From NCBI RefSeq assembly GCF_025642115.1, contig NZ_CP106753.1, positions 1,015,501-1,079,500 on the forward strand: DNA of 64,000 nucleotides, given 5' to 3'. Shown in pieces: positions 7,950 to 19,400 of this stretch. The notes beneath the pieces were generated by a model. The model had not been told where the DNA came from and did not search any database. It saw only the letters and a program-made list of their open reading frames with translations. Source of the DNA: Chitiniphilus purpureus (lineage in GTDB: Bacteria; Pseudomonadota; Gammaproteobacteria; Burkholderiales; Chitinibacteraceae). The position numbers and the translations under genes were made by a program. Numbering within the stretch: position 1 is the stretch's first letter; each line of letters starts with the position of its first letter.

Positions 7950-10900
7950 ATGGCTGATGTCCTGAAGCTGCGCGGCGGTACCGCGCTTTCCGCTTTCCGT
8001 ATCGAAAAACTGCGTGCCGCCCTCGCTGCACAGGATGTGCCGCTGCGGCTGTATGCCGAGTTCTGGCATTTCGTCGAGGTCGATACCGCGCTCGATACCC
8101 AGCAGCAGACGGTGCTCGAACGCGTACTCAGCTACGGTGAACCGGCGCGACCCGCCGAGGCCACAGGGACGCTGCTGCTGGTGCTGCCGCGCATCGGCAC
8201 CATCTCGCCCTGGTCGTCCAAGGCGACCGACATCGCGTGCCACTGCGGCCTGGCGCAGGTGGCGCGCATCGAGCGTGGCATCGCGTTCTACGCCAGCCGC
8301 GACGACGACGCCCCGCTTTCCACCGCCCAGATCGCGCAGCTGGCACCACTGCTGCATGACCGGATGACCGAACAGGTGTTCCCGACGCTGGAGGCGGGGG
8401 TGGAGCTCTTCCGCCATTTCGCGCCCCGGCCGCTGGCGACCGTCGATGTGCTGCAGGGCGGGAGGGCGGCGCTGGAGGCGGCCAATGGCGAATTCGGGCT
8501 GGCGCTGTCCGAGGACGAGATCGAATACCTGGTCGACAACTTCGGCAAGCTGGGGCGCAATCCGACCGACGTCGAGCTGACCATGTTCGCGCAGGCCAAT
8601 TCCGAGCACTGCCGCCACAAGATCTTCAACGCCGACTTCATCATCGACGGCGAAGCCCAGCCGCAGAGCCTCTTTGGCATGGTCCGCGAGACGCACAAGG
8701 CCGCGCCCGAAGGCACGGTGGTGGCGTACTCGGACAACGCCTCGGTGATCGAAGGCAGCCAGGTCGAGCGCTTCTACCCGGCCGCCGGCAACCAGGTCTA
8801 CGGCTTCAGCCTGGAGCAGACCCATATCCTGATGAAGGTGGAAACCCACAACCACCCGACCGCGATCTCGCCGTTCCCCGGCGCCTCCACCGGGTCGGGC
8901 GGCGAAATCCGCGATGAGGGCGCCACCGGGCGCGGCTCGCGGCCCAAGGCGGGCCTCGCGGGCTTCACCGTCTCCAACCTCAACATCCCCGGGGCGATCC
9001 AGCCGTGGGAAGACCCGGCCTACGGCAAGCCGGACCGCATTGCCTCGGCGCTGTCGATCATGATCGAAGGGCCGATCGGCGCCGCCGCGTTCAACAACGA
9101 GTTCGGCCGGCCCAACCTCGCCGGTTACTTCCGGGTGTTCGAGGAAAGCTTCGACGGCGTGCGCCGCGGTTACCACAAGCCCATCATGATCGCGGGCGGC
9201 CTTGGCAACATCGCCGCCATCCAGGTGGGCAAGAATGCGCTGCCCGAAGGCACGCTGCTGATCCAGCTGGGCGGCCCGGGCATGCTGATCGGCATGGGCG
9301 GCGGTGCGGCCAGTTCGATGGCGACCGGGGCCAACGCGGCCGACCTTGACTTCGACTCGGTGCAGCGTGGCAATCCGGAAATCCAGCGCCGCTGCCAGGA
9401 AGTGATCGACCGCTGCTGGCAGCTCGGCGCCGGCAACCCGATCCAGTCCATCCACGATGTCGGCGCCGGTGGCATTTCCAATGCCTTCCCTGAGCTGGTG
9501 AACGATGCCGGCATGGGCGCGGTGTTCGACCTGCGCAAGGTGCCCATCGAGGAATCGGGCATGGCGCCCAAGGAGATCTGGTCCAACGAATCGCAGGAGC
9601 GTTACGTGCTCGGCATCTCGCCGGCCGACCTCTTGACCTTCGAGGCGATCTGCGAGCGCGAGCGTTGCCCGTTCGCCGTGGTGGGCCGCACCACCGGCGA
9701 GCGCCAGCTGGTGCTTGAAGACCCACATTTCGCCAACCGTCCGGTCGACATGCCGATGGACGTGCTGCTGGGCAAGCCGCCCAGGATGACGCGCGACGTG
9801 GCCCGGATCAAGCCGGGCGTGCAGGTGTTCGATTCGTCCTCGCTCGATCTGCGTGATTCGCTGTACCGCGTGCTGCGTCTGCCCACGGTGGCCAACAAGA
9901 ACTTCCTCGTCACCATCGGCGATCGTACTGTCGGCGGGCTGACCGCGCGTGATCAGATGGTCGGCCCCTGGCAGGTGCCGCTGGCCGACGTGGCGGTCAC
10001 CACCATGGGATTCGCCACCTACAAGGGCGAGGCGATGGCCATGGGCGAGCGCACACCGCTCGCGCTGCTGAATGCGCCGGCCTCGGGCCGGATGGCGGTG
10101 GGCGAGGCACTGCTCAATATCGCCGCCGCGCCGATCGCCAGGCTCTCCGATGTGAAGCTGTCGGCCAACTGGATGGCCGCGGCCGGTTATCCGGGTGAGG
10201 ATGCGCGGCTCTACGACACGGTGAAGGCGGTGTCGCTGGAACTGTGCCGTGAGCTGGGGGTGTCGATCCCGGTGGGCAAGGATTCGCTGTCGATGAAGAC
10301 GGTGTGGCAGGAGGGCGGCGAGAGCAAGGAAGTGGTGTCGCCGTTGTCGCTGATCGTCTCGGCGTTCGCGCCGGTGAACGATGTGCGCCGGACGCTCACG
10401 CCGGTGCTCAAGCCCGAGTTCGATACCGACCTGATCCTGATCGACCTGGGCGACGGCAAATGCCGGCTGGGTGGTTCGGCACTGGCACAGGTGTACAAGC
10501 AGGTGGGGCAATGGTCGCCCGATGTGGTCAGCATCGCCCATCTGAAAGCCTGTTTCGCCACAGTGCAGAAGCTCAATGCCGAAGGCAAGATCCTCGCCTA
10601 CCACGACCGCTCCGATGGCGGCCTGATCGGCGCGATCGCCGAGATGATGTTCGCCAGCCATGTCGGCGTATCGCTGGATATCGACGAGCTGTGCATCGAG
10701 CGCCGCCGCCGGGCGCGCGAGGAGGACGAATTGTCCCCCGAGGACGTCGCCCGCGCCGAGAACGGCCGCGTGATGGGCGTGCTGTTCAACGAGGAGTTGG
10801 GGGCCGTGCTGCAGGTGAAGCGCAGCGATACCGCCGCGGTGATCGCCGCGTTCTCCAACGTGGGCATCCGCAGCGAGCTGCACGTGGTCGGCAGCCTGAA

Positions 10901-11900
10901 CCACGACGACCGGCTCAAGATCAAGAAGCGCAACCGGCTGCTGCTGGACGAGTCGCGCATCGAGCTGCAGAAGGCCTGGAGCGAGACCAGCTGGCGCATC
11001 CAGCGGCTGCGCGACAACCCGGCATGTGCCGACAGTGAATTCGCGCGGATCGACGACAAGCACGACCAGGGCTTGTTTGCGCAGCTGAGCTTCGAGCCGT
11101 TCGAGGACATCGCCGCGCCCTACATCGGCAAGGGGGTGCGTCCCCGGGTCGCCATCCTGCGCGAGCAGGGCGTGAACGGGCAGATCGAGATGGCCGCTGC
11201 GTTCACCCGCGCCGGCTTCACCGCCGTCGACGTGCATATGAGCGATCTGATCGCCGGCCGCGCCCGTCTGGCCGACTTCCAGGGCCTTGCCGCCTGCGGT
11301 GGCTTCAGCTACGGCGACGTGCTGGGTGCCGGCGAAGGCTGGGCCAAGAGCATTTTGTTCAACGAGCGGGCGCGCGACGAGTTCGACGCCTTCTTCCACC
11401 GCGCCGATACCTTCGGCCTCGGGGTGTGCAACGGCTGCCAGATGATGGCCAACCTGGCAGGCATCATCCCGGGCGCACAGGCGTGGCCCAAGTTCACCCG
11501 CAACCGCAGCGAGCAGTTCGAGGCGCGCCTGACGATGGTCGAGCTGCCCGAGTCGCCGTCGCTGTTCTTCGGCGGCATGGCTGGCAGCAAGCTGCCGGTG
11601 GTGGTGAGCCACGGCGAGGGCTTCGCCAATTTCGGCCAGCAGGGCGATCCGAAGGCGGCGCTGGTGGCGATGCGTTATGTGGACAGCCACGGCAAGCCGA
11701 CCGAATCCTATCCGGCCAATCCGAACGGCAGCCCCAAGGGCGTTGCCGGCCTGACCACCGCCGACGGTCGCTTCACCATCATGATGCCGCACCCGGAGCG
11801 CGTGTTCCGTACGGTGCAGATGAGCTGGCACCCTGAGCACTGGGGCGAGGATGCGCCCTGGCTGCGCATGTTCCGCAACGCCCGGCGCTGGCTGGGCTGA
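7950..11900 (+). CDS. purL: Phosphoribosylformylglycinamidine synthase
   Basis: 1316 residues, the size of the single-chain (large) proteobacterial enzyme. It makes FGAM from FGAR, ATP and glutamine, the fourth step of de novo purine synthesis, in the cytoplasm. The N-terminal PurS-like part starts [16 protein letters not shown]; the two AIRS-like synthetase halves include [20 protein letters not shown] and a second half with [11 protein letters not shown]. The C-terminal class I glutamine amidotransferase (from about 1045) carries the nucleophile in GVCNGCQ (C1160) and the late His/Glu region MMPHPERV. It appears monocistronic and is closed by a strong terminator 19 bases after the stop. Confidence 0.97.
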   Translation: MADVLKLRGGTALSAFRIEKLRAALAAQDVPLRLYAEFWHFVEVDTALDTQQQTVLERVLSYGEPARPAEATGTLLLVLPRIGTISPWSSKATDIACHCGLAQVARIERGIAFYASRDDDAPLSTAQIAQLAPLLHDRMTEQVFPTLEAGVELFRHFAPRPLATVDVLQGGRAALEAANGEFGLALSEDEIEYLVDNFGKLGRNPTDVELTMFAQANSEHCRHKIFNADFIIDGEAQPQSLFGMVRETHKAAPEGTVVAYSDNASVIEGSQVERFYPAAGNQVYGFSLEQTHILMKVETHNHPTAISPFPGASTGSGGEIRDEGATGRGSRPKAGLAGFTVSNLNIPGAIQPWEDPAYGKPDRIASALSIMIEGPIGAAAFNNEFGRPNLAGYFRVFEESFDGVRRGYHKPIMIAGGLGNIAAIQVGKNALPEGTLLIQLGGPGMLIGMGGGAASSMATGANAADLDFDSVQRGNPEIQRRCQEVIDRCWQLGAGNPIQSIHDVGAGGISNAFPELVNDAGMGAVFDLRKVPIEESGMAPKEIWSNESQERYVLGISPADLLTFEAICERERCPFAVVGRTTGERQLVLEDPHFANRPVDMPMDVLLGKPPRMTRDVARIKPGVQVFDSSSLDLRDSLYRVLRLPTVANKNFLVTIGDRTVGGLTARDQMVGPWQVPLADVAVTTMGFATYKGEAMAMGERTPLALLNAPASGRMAVGEALLNIAAAPIARLSDVKLSANWMAAAGYPGEDARLYDTVKAVSLELCRELGVSIPVGKDSLSMKTVWQEGGESKEVVSPLSLIVSAFAPVNDVRRTLTPVLKPEFDTDLILIDLGDGKCRLGGSALAQVYKQVGQWSPDVVSIAHLKACFATVQKLNAEGKILAYHDRSDGGLIGAIAEMMFASHVGVSLDIDELCIERRRRAREEDELSPEDVARAENGRVMGVLFNEELGAVLQVKRSDTAAVIAAFSNVGIRSELHVVGSLNHDDRLKIKKRNRLLLDESRIELQKAWSETSWRIQRLRDNPACADSEFARIDDKHDQGLFAQLSFEPFEDIAAPYIGKGVRPRVAILREQGVNGQIEMAAAFTRAGFTAVDVHMSDLIAGRARLADFQGLAACGGFSYGDVLGAGEGWAKSILFNERARDEFDAFFHRADTFGLGVCNGCQMMANLAGIIPGAQAWPKFTRNRSEQFEARLTMVELPESPSLFFGGMAGSKLPVVVSHGEGFANFGQQGDPKAALVAMRYVDSHGKPTESYPANPNGSPKGVAGLTTADGRFTIMMPHPERVFRTVQMSWHPEHWGEDAPWLRMFRNARRWLG

Positions 11901-11918
11901 GCGCGGCGACAAACAAGA

Positions 11919-11946
11919 AGGAGCGCCCGAGGGCGCTCCTTTTTTT
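11919..11946 (+). terminator. Rho-independent terminator of purL
   Basis: Inverted repeat AGGAGCGCCC / GGGCGCTCCT (11919-11928, 11931-11940) followed by seven T residues. It lies 18 bases after the purL stop and just before the end of the convergent PEP-CTERM gene. Confidence 0.9.
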
Positions 11947-11960
11947 GGTGCAGTGCCGGA

Positions 11961-12767
11961 TCAGGACTTGCGGCGGCGCCGTGCCCAGCCCACCAGGCCC
12001 ATGCCGGTCAGCATCAGCGCGTACACCTCCGGTTCGGGCACCGGCGCGGTGACCGCGGAGAGGGTGATGCTGTACAGCTGCAGATCCGCAGCGCCCAGGT
12101 CAGCCTGTTGCATGTACACCGGGACCTCGCCGTAGATGGGCTGCTCGATCAGCGGGCAGTCCGGGTCCCCGGCGCACGCGGGATCGGGCACCCACTCGCT
12201 GCCGACCACCACCCATTCGGTGCCCACCTGCACTTCGATGAACTCCAGGGACCCCAGTGCCTCGGCCGAGCCCTGCAGCGGCTGGGCGAAGGCGCCGTCG
12301 TAGTTGAAACGCTGCGAGAAGAGGCTGTTGTGGCCCTGGGTGTAGCTGACCCAGCCGACGTTGTTCAAGCCGACGGCGACAGCACCCGGGTGCTCAATCG
12401 AATAGGAGCCGAGCACATCGACGGTGTAGCCCACGATCCGGTGACCCGGCTTGGCCTGGAAGTCGAACGTGGCGTCGAACAGCGCGCGGGTCGGCTGCAG
12501 CGGATCCTGTTCATTGATGGCGTAGTCCGACAGATAGATCTGGTTGCCAAAGAACAGCTCCACACCGTTGTTGACCGGCCGGTAGGTGATGCTGTTGGGA
12601 TCCAGGTAGTTGGTCCAGCCCCAATCGTTGTATTCGATGGCGAAAGTGAACTGGTCCGGGTCGTAGTCGATGGTGACCTGACCCGCGTCGAGCGAGGCGG
12701 GGATGGCCATGGCAGCCTGCGACAGCAGCAGGCCGGCCATGGCCGCGATGATCCGGCGTACAAGCAT
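11961..12767 (-). CDS. PEP-CTERM sorting-domain protein
   Basis: 268 residues. The N-terminal signal peptide (RRIIAAMAGLLLSQAAMA, cleavage around residue 21) shows export. The C-terminus has the tripartite PEP-CTERM anchor: the motif VPEPE, a hydrophobic helix (VYALMLTGMGLVGWA) and a basic tail RRRRKS, read by an exosortase in bacteria that make exopolysaccharide. The body is beta-rich and acidic with two Cys in DPACAGDPDCP; no enzyme motif was seen. GGAG lies 7 nt before the ATG. It is not an obvious paralogue of the two PEP-CTERM proteins at 43.7-45.5 kb beyond sharing the anchor. Function unknown; a surface or matrix protein is inferred. Confidence 0.88.
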   Translation of the reverse strand: MLVRRIIAAMAGLLLSQAAMAIPASLDAGQVTIDYDPDQFTFAIEYNDWGWTNYLDPNSITYRPVNNGVELFFGNQIYLSDYAINEQDPLQPTRALFDATFDFQAKPGHRIVGYTVDVLGSYSIEHPGAVAVGLNNVGWVSYTQGHNSLFSQRFNYDGAFAQPLQGSAEALGSLEFIEVQVGTEWVVVGSEWVPDPACAGDPDCPLIEQPIYGEVPVYMQQADLGAADLQLYSITLSAVTAPVPEPEVYALMLTGMGLVGWARRRRKS

Positions 12768-13102
12768 GGGATGACTCCAGGAGAGTTGGTCGGGTAAAGC
12801 GTGATCAGGCTAGAGCGGGTTGATGAATACCGCGCGGCTTTAAGACGAAGTGCATAACGCGCCGCAGGGGCGGTGTAAACCTGAGGGGGCGGCATGCATG
12901 GGGTGGCAGCAGCTGGTGGTGCTGGCTTGCACGGGCAGGTCGGGATGGTGCGGCCGGGGGGCGTGCAACAGCGAATCGATTGCACTCTCTGTCAGAAAAA
13001 GGCTGTGTCGGCGATGACGGCGGGGTGTTGCAAATATGCAAGGTAAACGTCGGGTGCCCGGCACTCCGGCAGGCTGCCCCGCCGCCGTGGTGAGCCCGAT
13101 CG
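12768..13102. other. Intergenic region with no recognised feature
   Basis: 335 bases upstream of the PEP-CTERM gene and downstream of the DUF4870 gene. Reading frames crossing it are not protein-like. It presumably holds the PEP-CTERM promoter; no clear element was seen. Confidence 0.4.
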
Positions 13103-13429
13103 CTATTTGATCAACCGGATATTGAACGGCAGTCGGTAGGACACGCCCTTGCTGGCATTGACCGCCCCCAGCACGCAGAACACCAGATGCACGAGCATCA
13201 GCACGCGCAACAGCAGCCAGCCGGTCACGATCCAGAGGGCGACCGACATGATGATGACGGTGATCGACCAGTTGAGCGCCTCCTTGGCATGGTCGAACAC
13301 CAGCGGATCGTCCTTCCTGTTCTGATACAGCATCAGCGGCGGCACGAACAGGAACACCAGCGTACCGATCCAATTCAACACGGCGACGGTCATCGAGTCG
13401 TTGGAAGGCATGCGTTGCAGCTGGGTCAT
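13103..13429 (-). CDS. DUF4870 small integral membrane protein
   Basis: 108 residues. Three hydrophobic segments (about 17-36, 53-75 and 75-95) with the intervening conserved pattern DPLVFDHAKEALNWSIT, typical of the DUF4870/Tic20-like family of small inner-membrane proteins of unknown function. The start at the ATG followed by TQLQRM was preferred over an upstream in-frame ATG because AGGA lies upstream and the upstream stretch is not protein-like. Neighbours give no functional hint. Confidence 0.8.
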   Translation of the reverse strand: MTQLQRMPSNDSMTVAVLNWIGTLVFLFVPPLMLYQNRKDDPLVFDHAKEALNWSITVIIMSVALWIVTGWLLLRVLMLVHLVFCVLGAVNASKGVSYRLPFNIRLIK

Positions 13430-13510
13430 GGGTGGGTCGTCCTGGTGGCGGGGCGGGTTATGGTAAGAGCCGCTGAAAGCCGGGGTCAAATCGCCGGGCG
13501 CGTGGCCGAC

Positions 13511-13537
13511 AAAAAACCCGGCCGCGTGGGCCGGGTT
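13511..13537 (-). terminator. Rho-independent terminator of the solute-binding protein gene
   Basis: Inverted repeat AACCCGGCC / GGCCGGGTT (13515-13523, 13529-13537) with an A-run at 13511-13516 that becomes a U-run on the minus-strand transcript, about 20 bases past the stop codon. Confidence 0.85.
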
Positions 13538-13556
13538 CTGCCGCAGCGACGCCAGC

Positions 13557-14732
13557 TCAGCGGGTCAGCGTGCCGGTGGGCGAGATCATCGTCAGCTCGA
13601 CGAAGTTGGCACCCAGCCGCTTCCTGTCGCTGAAGTCGACGGCATAGCCGCCCAGATCCAGCCGTCCCAGCGTGGAAAGCGCAGTGGTGACCGCCGCGCG
13701 GGTCGGGTTCTTGCCGGCGCGCTTGAGCGCCTCGATCGCCAGCCGTGCCGAGATATAGCCTTCCAGCACCGCGTAGCTCGGGAATTCGCCGCTACGCAGC
13801 ACGGCGCCGGTGTCTTCCTGGAATTCGCGGATGAAGCGCAGTTGCACGTTGAACGGATAGGGGTAGACCTGCGAGATCCCAAGGCCATGCGCATCCTTCT
13901 TGCCGATGTAGCGCAGCACGTCCTCGAACTGGATCAGCGAGATGCCATACAGCTGGCTGGTGCCGCCCAATGCCTTGTACTTCTTGACGAACTCCGCGGC
14001 CGGTTTGGAGGTGGTCAGCAACAGCACCGCCTGCGGATTGGACTTGGCCAGCGTCTGCGCGGCCTTGCCCACATCACCGTTGCGCGGGTTGAACGTCACC
14101 TCCACTTCCAGCTTGGCGCGGTGCTTGGCCAGCGCGCTCCTGAGCGACTTGAGCGCTGCCTGGCCGTCGGCGTCGTCCTGCGCCAGCGCGCCGATCCGCG
14201 TCATGCCCAGATTGCCCGCCAGCAGCTGCACGGTCTTCTCCAGCTCCTGGGTATAGCCGGCACGGGTCTGGAACACATGGGGGTCGGCCGGCAGCCGGAT
14301 CAGGTCCGAACCGGCGTGCGCGCCGATCAGCGCGGCGTTGCCGTCGACCAGCACGCGCGAGCGGCTCAGCTCGGAGACCGTGGCGCTGCCGTAGTAGCCC
14401 ACCAACAGCAGCGCATTGTCCTTGTCCAGCAGTTGCCGGGTGTTCTGCACCGCGCGCCTGGGATCACCGCCGTCGTCGATGACCTTGTGGTCGATCACCG
14501 CGCCATTGATGCCGCCGCGCGCATTGACGCGGCCGAAATAGAGGGAGGCGCCCAGCGCCAGCGCCTTGCCGGTATCGGCACCCGGCCCGGTGGTGGGCAC
14601 GGACTGGCCGATCACGATCTGGGCCTCGGGGGCTTTGATGACTGCTTCGATTTCCTCGTCTTCCGGCGCCGCAAAAGCGGAGGCGGCCAGCGCGCCGAAG
14701 ATCAGGCAGGGCAACAGGACTTTGCGCAGCAT
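13557..14732 (-). CDS. Periplasmic branched-chain-amino-acid-type ABC substrate-binding protein (LivK-like)
   Basis: 391 residues. A signal peptide ([21 protein letters not shown]) targets it to the periplasm. The mature part is a type I periplasmic binding protein (Peripla_BP_6): [20 protein letters not shown], then [19 protein letters not shown], where GGI.G and DDGGDP are hallmarks of the Leu/Ile/Val and amide-binding group. GGGAGGA 7 nt upstream fixes the start. No permease or ATPase genes are adjacent, so it is an orphan component that may serve a transporter elsewhere or act in sensing. The ligand is not predictable from the sequence. Confidence 0.88.
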   Translation of the reverse strand: MLRKVLLPCLIFGALAASAFAAPEDEEIEAVIKAPEAQIVIGQSVPTTGPGADTGKALALGASLYFGRVNARGGINGAVIDHKVIDDGGDPRRAVQNTRQLLDKDNALLLVGYYGSATVSELSRSRVLVDGNAALIGAHAGSDLIRLPADPHVFQTRAGYTQELEKTVQLLAGNLGMTRIGALAQDDADGQAALKSLRSALAKHRAKLEVEVTFNPRNGDVGKAAQTLAKSNPQAVLLLTTSKPAAEFVKKYKALGGTSQLYGISLIQFEDVLRYIGKKDAHGLGISQVYPYPFNVQLRFIREFQEDTGAVLRSGEFPSYAVLEGYISARLAIEALKRAGKNPTRAAVTTALSTLGRLDLGGYAVDFSDRKRLGANFVELTMISPTGTLTR

Positions 14733-14793
14733 TCTTGATTTCCTCCCAGGCTCCCCGTTTCGCGACAGGGCGGCTTTGCGATGTCCGGGGCAT

Positions 14794-14822
14794 CTTAAAT
14801 TAATGCCTACAGATGGTATAGT
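14794..14822 (+). promoter_or_regulatory. Possible sigma-70 promoter for coaD
   Basis: CTTAAA (14794-14799) and TATAGT (14817-14822) with a 17-base spacer, in the divergent region about 30 bases before the coaD start. The -10 matches well and the -35 is weak. Confidence 0.5.
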
Positions 14823-14853
14823 GGCGGCTCGCTTCAACAAAGGAAAGGCGGTC

Positions 14854-15354
14854 ATGCGTCGTGGCGTCTACGCTGGCAGCTTCGATCCGGTCACCAACGG
14901 CCACGTGTGGATGATCGAGCATGGGGTGAAGCTGTTCGATGAGATGATCGTCGCGATCGGCGAGAATCCGGACAAGAAATACACGTTCCGGGTCGACGAG
15001 CGCGTGGCGATGCTCAAGGAAACCACCGCCCACCTGCCCAACCTGCGCGTCGAGACCTTCGAGAACCGCTTCCTTGTCGACTACGCGCGCGAAGAGAACG
15101 CCGATTTCATCCTGCGCGGCATCCGCGAGGCGGCCGACTACGAATTCGAGCGCAAGATGCGCTACGTGAACGCCGACCTCGCCCCACATATCGATACCGT
15201 CTTCCTGATGCCTCCGCGTGAGATCGCCGAGATCAGCTCGACCATGGTCAAGGGCCTCGTCGGTCCCGGCAACTGGGAGAGCGTGGTGCGGCAGTATGTG
15301 CCGCAGCCGGTGTTCGAGCGCCTGGTGGCCTGGCGCGCGCAGCGCACGCACTGA
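14854..15354 (+). CDS. coaD: Pantetheine-phosphate adenylyltransferase
   Basis: 166 residues, the usual size for CoaD. It transfers AMP from ATP to 4'-phosphopantetheine, the penultimate step of coenzyme A synthesis, in the cytoplasm. Nucleotidyltransferase signatures are present: [10 protein letters not shown] (the xNGH motif), the KK pair after NPD, RGIR in the middle and ISSTMVK near the end (ISSSLVK in E. coli). AGGA precedes the ATG at 14854. The sequence departs from typical enterobacterial CoaD in the second half ([23 protein letters not shown]), so it belongs to a different branch, but all key positions I can place are kept. Confidence 0.85.
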   Translation: MRRGVYAGSFDPVTNGHVWMIEHGVKLFDEMIVAIGENPDKKYTFRVDERVAMLKETTAHLPNLRVETFENRFLVDYAREENADFILRGIREAADYEFERKMRYVNADLAPHIDTVFLMPPREIAEISSTMVKGLVGPGNWESVVRQYVPQPVFERLVAWRAQRTH

Positions 15355-15501
15355 ACCGTCCTGCCGCAACGCGGCCTGCCCATCCATCTCCTCGGCCATG
15401 CCGGTATGTCCGCTCCGGCAACTGCAGCTGCGCAGGCGATCTGCGCGCCGCGCAGGGCATGCCTTGGTAAACTCGCGCTTTGCCCAGCCAGGCCCCATCC
15501 C

Positions 15502-16461
15502 ATGTCCGACCTTGCCAGCTATACCAACCGCCTTGCCAAGAACGCCAAGCACTGGGGCAAGTGGGCGCGCCGCCATGGCGTGAACTGCTACCGGCTCTAT
15601 GATCGGGACGTGCCGCAGTTCCCGGTGATCGTCGATTGGTACGCCGGGCGCGTGCACCTGCAGGAATACGATACCGGCTGGGTGCAGACCGACGAGGCGC
15701 ACGAAGCGTGGCTGGCCGAGATCTGGGAGGCGACCGCGCAGACGCTGGGGGTGAGCGAGGACCTTGTCTCGGTGAAGACCCGTCGCCGTCAGGAAGGGAG
15801 CGCGCAATACGAAAGGACCGGCCACGAGGGCGAGGATTTCGTGGTCGAGGAGAATGGCCTCAAATTCATCGTCAACCTGGACAGCCACCTGGACTCCGGC
15901 CTGTTTCTGGATCACCGCAATACCCGCGCCCGGGTCCGTACCGAGGCGGCCGGCAAGCGCTTTCTCAACCTCTTTTGCTACACCGGCGCCTTCACCGTCT
16001 ATGCTGCCGCCGGCGGGGCGCGCGAAACCATGTCGGTCGACCTGTCGAACACCTATCTGGACTGGGCGGCGCGCAACCTGGCGCTCAATGGCTTCGCCGA
16101 AGGGCTGCACCGGCGCGTGCGGCAGGACGTGTTCCAGTTCCTGACCGACGCCATCGACGACGGTGCGCAGTACGAGCTGATCGTGATGGATCCGCCGTCG
16201 TTCTCCAATTCCAAGAAGATGCAAGGCGTGCTGGATGTGCAGAAGGATCACCGCTGGCTGGTCGAGGCCTGCCTTGAGATCCTCTCGCCAAACGGCACGT
16301 TGTACTTCTCCAACAACCTGCGCACCTTCAAGCTTGATCCGGCGCTGCTCCCGCTGTGCGAGGACCTCTCGGCCGCATCGGTGCCCGAGGATTTTCGCAA
16401 CCAGCGCATCCACCAGTGCTTCCGCTTCGCCAAGGCGTCTGACGGGCACGCAGGCGGCTGA
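15502..16461 (+). CDS. Class I SAM-dependent 23S rRNA methyltransferase, RlmK-like
   Basis: 319 residues. It aligns by eye with the C-terminal (RlmK) half of E. coli RlmKL, which makes m7G2069 in 23S rRNA: N-terminal KNAKHWGKWARRHGVNCYRLYDRD, then SHLDSGLFLDHRNTR, SAM-binding FLNLFCYTGAFTVYAA, and the catalytic DPPSFSNSKKM (DPPxF/NPPY-type motif). The THUMP-bearing RlmL half is not fused and is not in the window. The start at 15502 begins the conserved MSDLASYTNRLAKN; longer in-frame starts add unlike sequence. It lies about 150 bases after coaD on the same strand. Other RlmI/RlmK-type targets are possible. Confidence 0.85.
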   Translation: MSDLASYTNRLAKNAKHWGKWARRHGVNCYRLYDRDVPQFPVIVDWYAGRVHLQEYDTGWVQTDEAHEAWLAEIWEATAQTLGVSEDLVSVKTRRRQEGSAQYERTGHEGEDFVVEENGLKFIVNLDSHLDSGLFLDHRNTRARVRTEAAGKRFLNLFCYTGAFTVYAAAGGARETMSVDLSNTYLDWAARNLALNGFAEGLHRRVRQDVFQFLTDAIDDGAQYELIVMDPPSFSNSKKMQGVLDVQKDHRWLVEACLEILSPNGTLYFSNNLRTFKLDPALLPLCEDLSAASVPEDFRNQRIHQCFRFAKASDGHAGG

Positions 16462-16497
16462 TCCATTGATGCGGCACCCCCGTGCCGGGGAGGATCG

Positions 16498-19400
16498 ATG
16501 AATCCGCAGCCGTTGGCACTGTGTCTGCTCGGTGCGCCGCGACTGACGCAAGGTGACCACGAACCGGGCCGCGAGCTCCGCTACCGCAAGGCCTGGGCCT
16601 TGCTGGGGCTGTTGTCCTTTCCGGCCGGGACCTGGCAGCCGCGCAGTACGCTGGCCGCCATGCTCTGGCCGGAACTGGACCGCGCGCTCGGGTTGGCCAA
16701 TCTGCGGCAAGTGCTGAACAACCTGCAGCGGGTGTTCGATCGTCACGCCGGTGGGGCTTGCCTGCGCATCGAGCGCGAACGCGTACTGTTGGTGCCCGGC
16801 ACCACACTGTGGGTGGACACGCTGGCATTGGCGCAGCTGGCTCGGCGCTGCGCCGATGACCCGGCCATGCTACGGGCCGATGAGCTCGCACAAGTGATCG
16901 AACCGCAGTTGGACACGTTGTCTGGCACCTTGCTCGATGGCCTGGAGCCGGTGGCGGGCGAGGCGTACCTGCGCTGGCTGCAGGCCAGCCGGCAGCAAGT
17001 GCAGTCGTGGCAGCAATCGATGCTGCAATGGGTGTGCGAGGCACAGCAACATTGTGGGCGTCTGGCCGCCGCGGTACTGTCGGCCCGCCTGTTGTGGCAG
17101 CACGACCCACTGAGTGAGCCCGCCGCCGGACGCCTGATCCGACTGTTGCTGCACATGGGCGATCACCGCGGCGCGCAGCAGGCGCTGACCGAACTGGATC
17201 GTAATCTGCGCAGCGAGCTGGGCACGCGCGTCACGGCAGCATTGCGCGCGCTCGTCGAACAGCGTGGCCTGCCGACCGGCGATGCCAAAACCACCTGGCC
17301 TGCAACCGCCACGGTGCAGGAGTCGCGTTCGATGGCCGTGTGCTTCGTGACGCTGGCCGAAGTGTCAACCGATCCGGGTGACCTGGACCTGACCACCCTG
17401 CTGGCTGCACGTACCTTGCTGCTGCAACGGCGCGCCGAAGTGCGTCCGTTGGCGGGCCTGGGCTTCTACGCCGGATTCGGCGAAGCGGGCCAGACCGAAC
17501 AGGCGGCGCGGCGTTGCGTACTGGCCGTGGGCGAACTGCTCAAGGCCCTGCCCGGAAGGTTGCAGGTCGGCATGGCTTTGGGCGTGCTCACCTGTCGCTA
17601 CGGGCCCGAAGGGGCGGACTGGTTTGGCACCCTGCCTGACGAAGCAAGGCAGTTGGCGGCTCGGGCCCTGCCCGGCAGTGCACTGGGCAATCCGGCGCTG
17701 GCCGCGCAGGTGCCGGCATTCACGTCGGCATCGCACGGCGTGCTTGCTTTGCGGCCTGAGGCGGCGAGCGGCGATGCGCCACTGGACGGCAGGCAGCCGC
17801 TGGTCGGGCGTGAGCCGGAGCTGGCTGCACTGATGCGGCACTGGCGGCAGGCCTGCGACGGCAGGCCGGCCTGGGTGGCAATCCAGGGCGAGGCAGGTGT
17901 GGGCAAGACGCGGCTGGCGCGGGAATTTGCCGCCCAGGTGGCAACGCAAGGCGGGCTGGTATTGCGCCTGCACGGTGCGTTGGAGTGGCAGTCGCTGCCG
18001 TTGGCACCGCTGCGTGCCGCCCTACTCACCGTGCTGACCGCCGATCCGGCCGCGCTTGGCGAGCGGGCGCCAGTGCGTGCCGCAATCGCGGCATTGCTCG
18101 CCGGGCAGCCCGATTGCGAGGAATTGCTTGAGACCTTGTTGCATTTCCTGTTCGAGGAAGACCTGCCGGGAGCGCCGACAGAAGGGCGGGACCAGCGCTT
18201 CTGGGCCGCCTTTGCCGCGGTCGATGCCTTGGCCGGGCGTCAACCGGTATTGCTGTGGGTGGACGATCTGCACTGGGCGGATCTGGCCACGCACGAATGG
18301 CTTGCGCATTACGCCGGCCTGCTTGCCGGCCAACGGCTCCTGCTGCTGAGCACCGCGCGGCCGGACGCGGCAATGAGCTATGCCATGCCGCCGAGCCGGT
18401 TCGAACTGGCCGCGCTGCCCGAAGCGGCGGCGGGGCGCCTGGTGGCGCAGTGTGATCCGGCCGGTCGGTTGAGCGAGGCCGAGCAGCGCAGCATCGTGCT
18501 GGACAGCGCCGGTGTGCCGCTCTTCATCGAGCATCTGGCCCGGCGCCATCTTGCCGGCGAGATCACCCCGGCGCACCGGATCGACGAATTGCTGGCGCTG
18601 GAGCTGGACCGGCTGGGAGCGTTCAAGCCGGTGTTGCAGTCGGCTGCGGTGCTGGGCAACGTGTTCTCGGCCGAGCATCTGGCGTTGATTCTGCCGCACC
18701 AGGAACTGCAGCCGGTGCTGGAACTGGCGACCCACTACCGGCTGATCCGGCCGCTGCCCCAGCAGCGCTATGCGTTCCGTCATGCATTGATCCGCGATGC
18801 CGCGTACCGCAGCCTCACGCCCGGCCATGCTCGCAATATCCATGCGCGCTTTGCCGGCTGGCTCGCCGCGCAACCGCACGCGGCCCCCGGCGAGATCGCC
18901 GCACACTTCGATGCCGCGCAGCAATGGCGACTGGCCATCGAGTGGTGGCGACGCGCCGGCCAGGCTGCGCTTGCCGGTCAGTTCGCCAGCGACGCGCTGC
19001 GTGGCCTGCAGCGCGCACTGGCACTGGCCGAGCAGCATGCGGCAGGTGAGCCGGTCCTGCTGCGCGGATTGCAGTTCGCCGTCGGCGACGCAGCGCTGCT
19101 CAGCCAGGGCTACGGTTCCACGCTCGGGCATGCGCTGTTCGAATCCATCGCCGCCCGGATCGAAGCGCAAGGACGGCCCGAGGATGACGAAGACCGGTTC
19201 CGCGCATTGAGCGGCCTGTACATGGGCGGCAGTTCGCAGGGGCGTACCGAAGGGTTGGTGATCGGTCGGCGTCTGGAACAGCTGGCCGACACCCCTGCGA
19301 AGCGGCTGATGGTGTGCTTCGCGCTGGGCAACTCACTGTTCTGGCGCGGCAGCTTCCATGAGGCGCTGGCCTATCAGCAAGAAGGCGCAGCCCTGGCCGA

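Noticed and set aside
7920..11912. A minus-strand open frame of 1330 codons antisense to purL
   Set aside because: It mirrors the PurL gene codon for codon; its product is rich in His, Arg, Ala and Gly with no domain pattern. High-GC genes routinely leave such open antisense frames.
14800..16746. Minus-strand 648-codon open frame antisense to coaD and the methyltransferase
   Set aside because: Both sense genes have clear family motifs and ribosome-binding sites; the antisense frame has neither.
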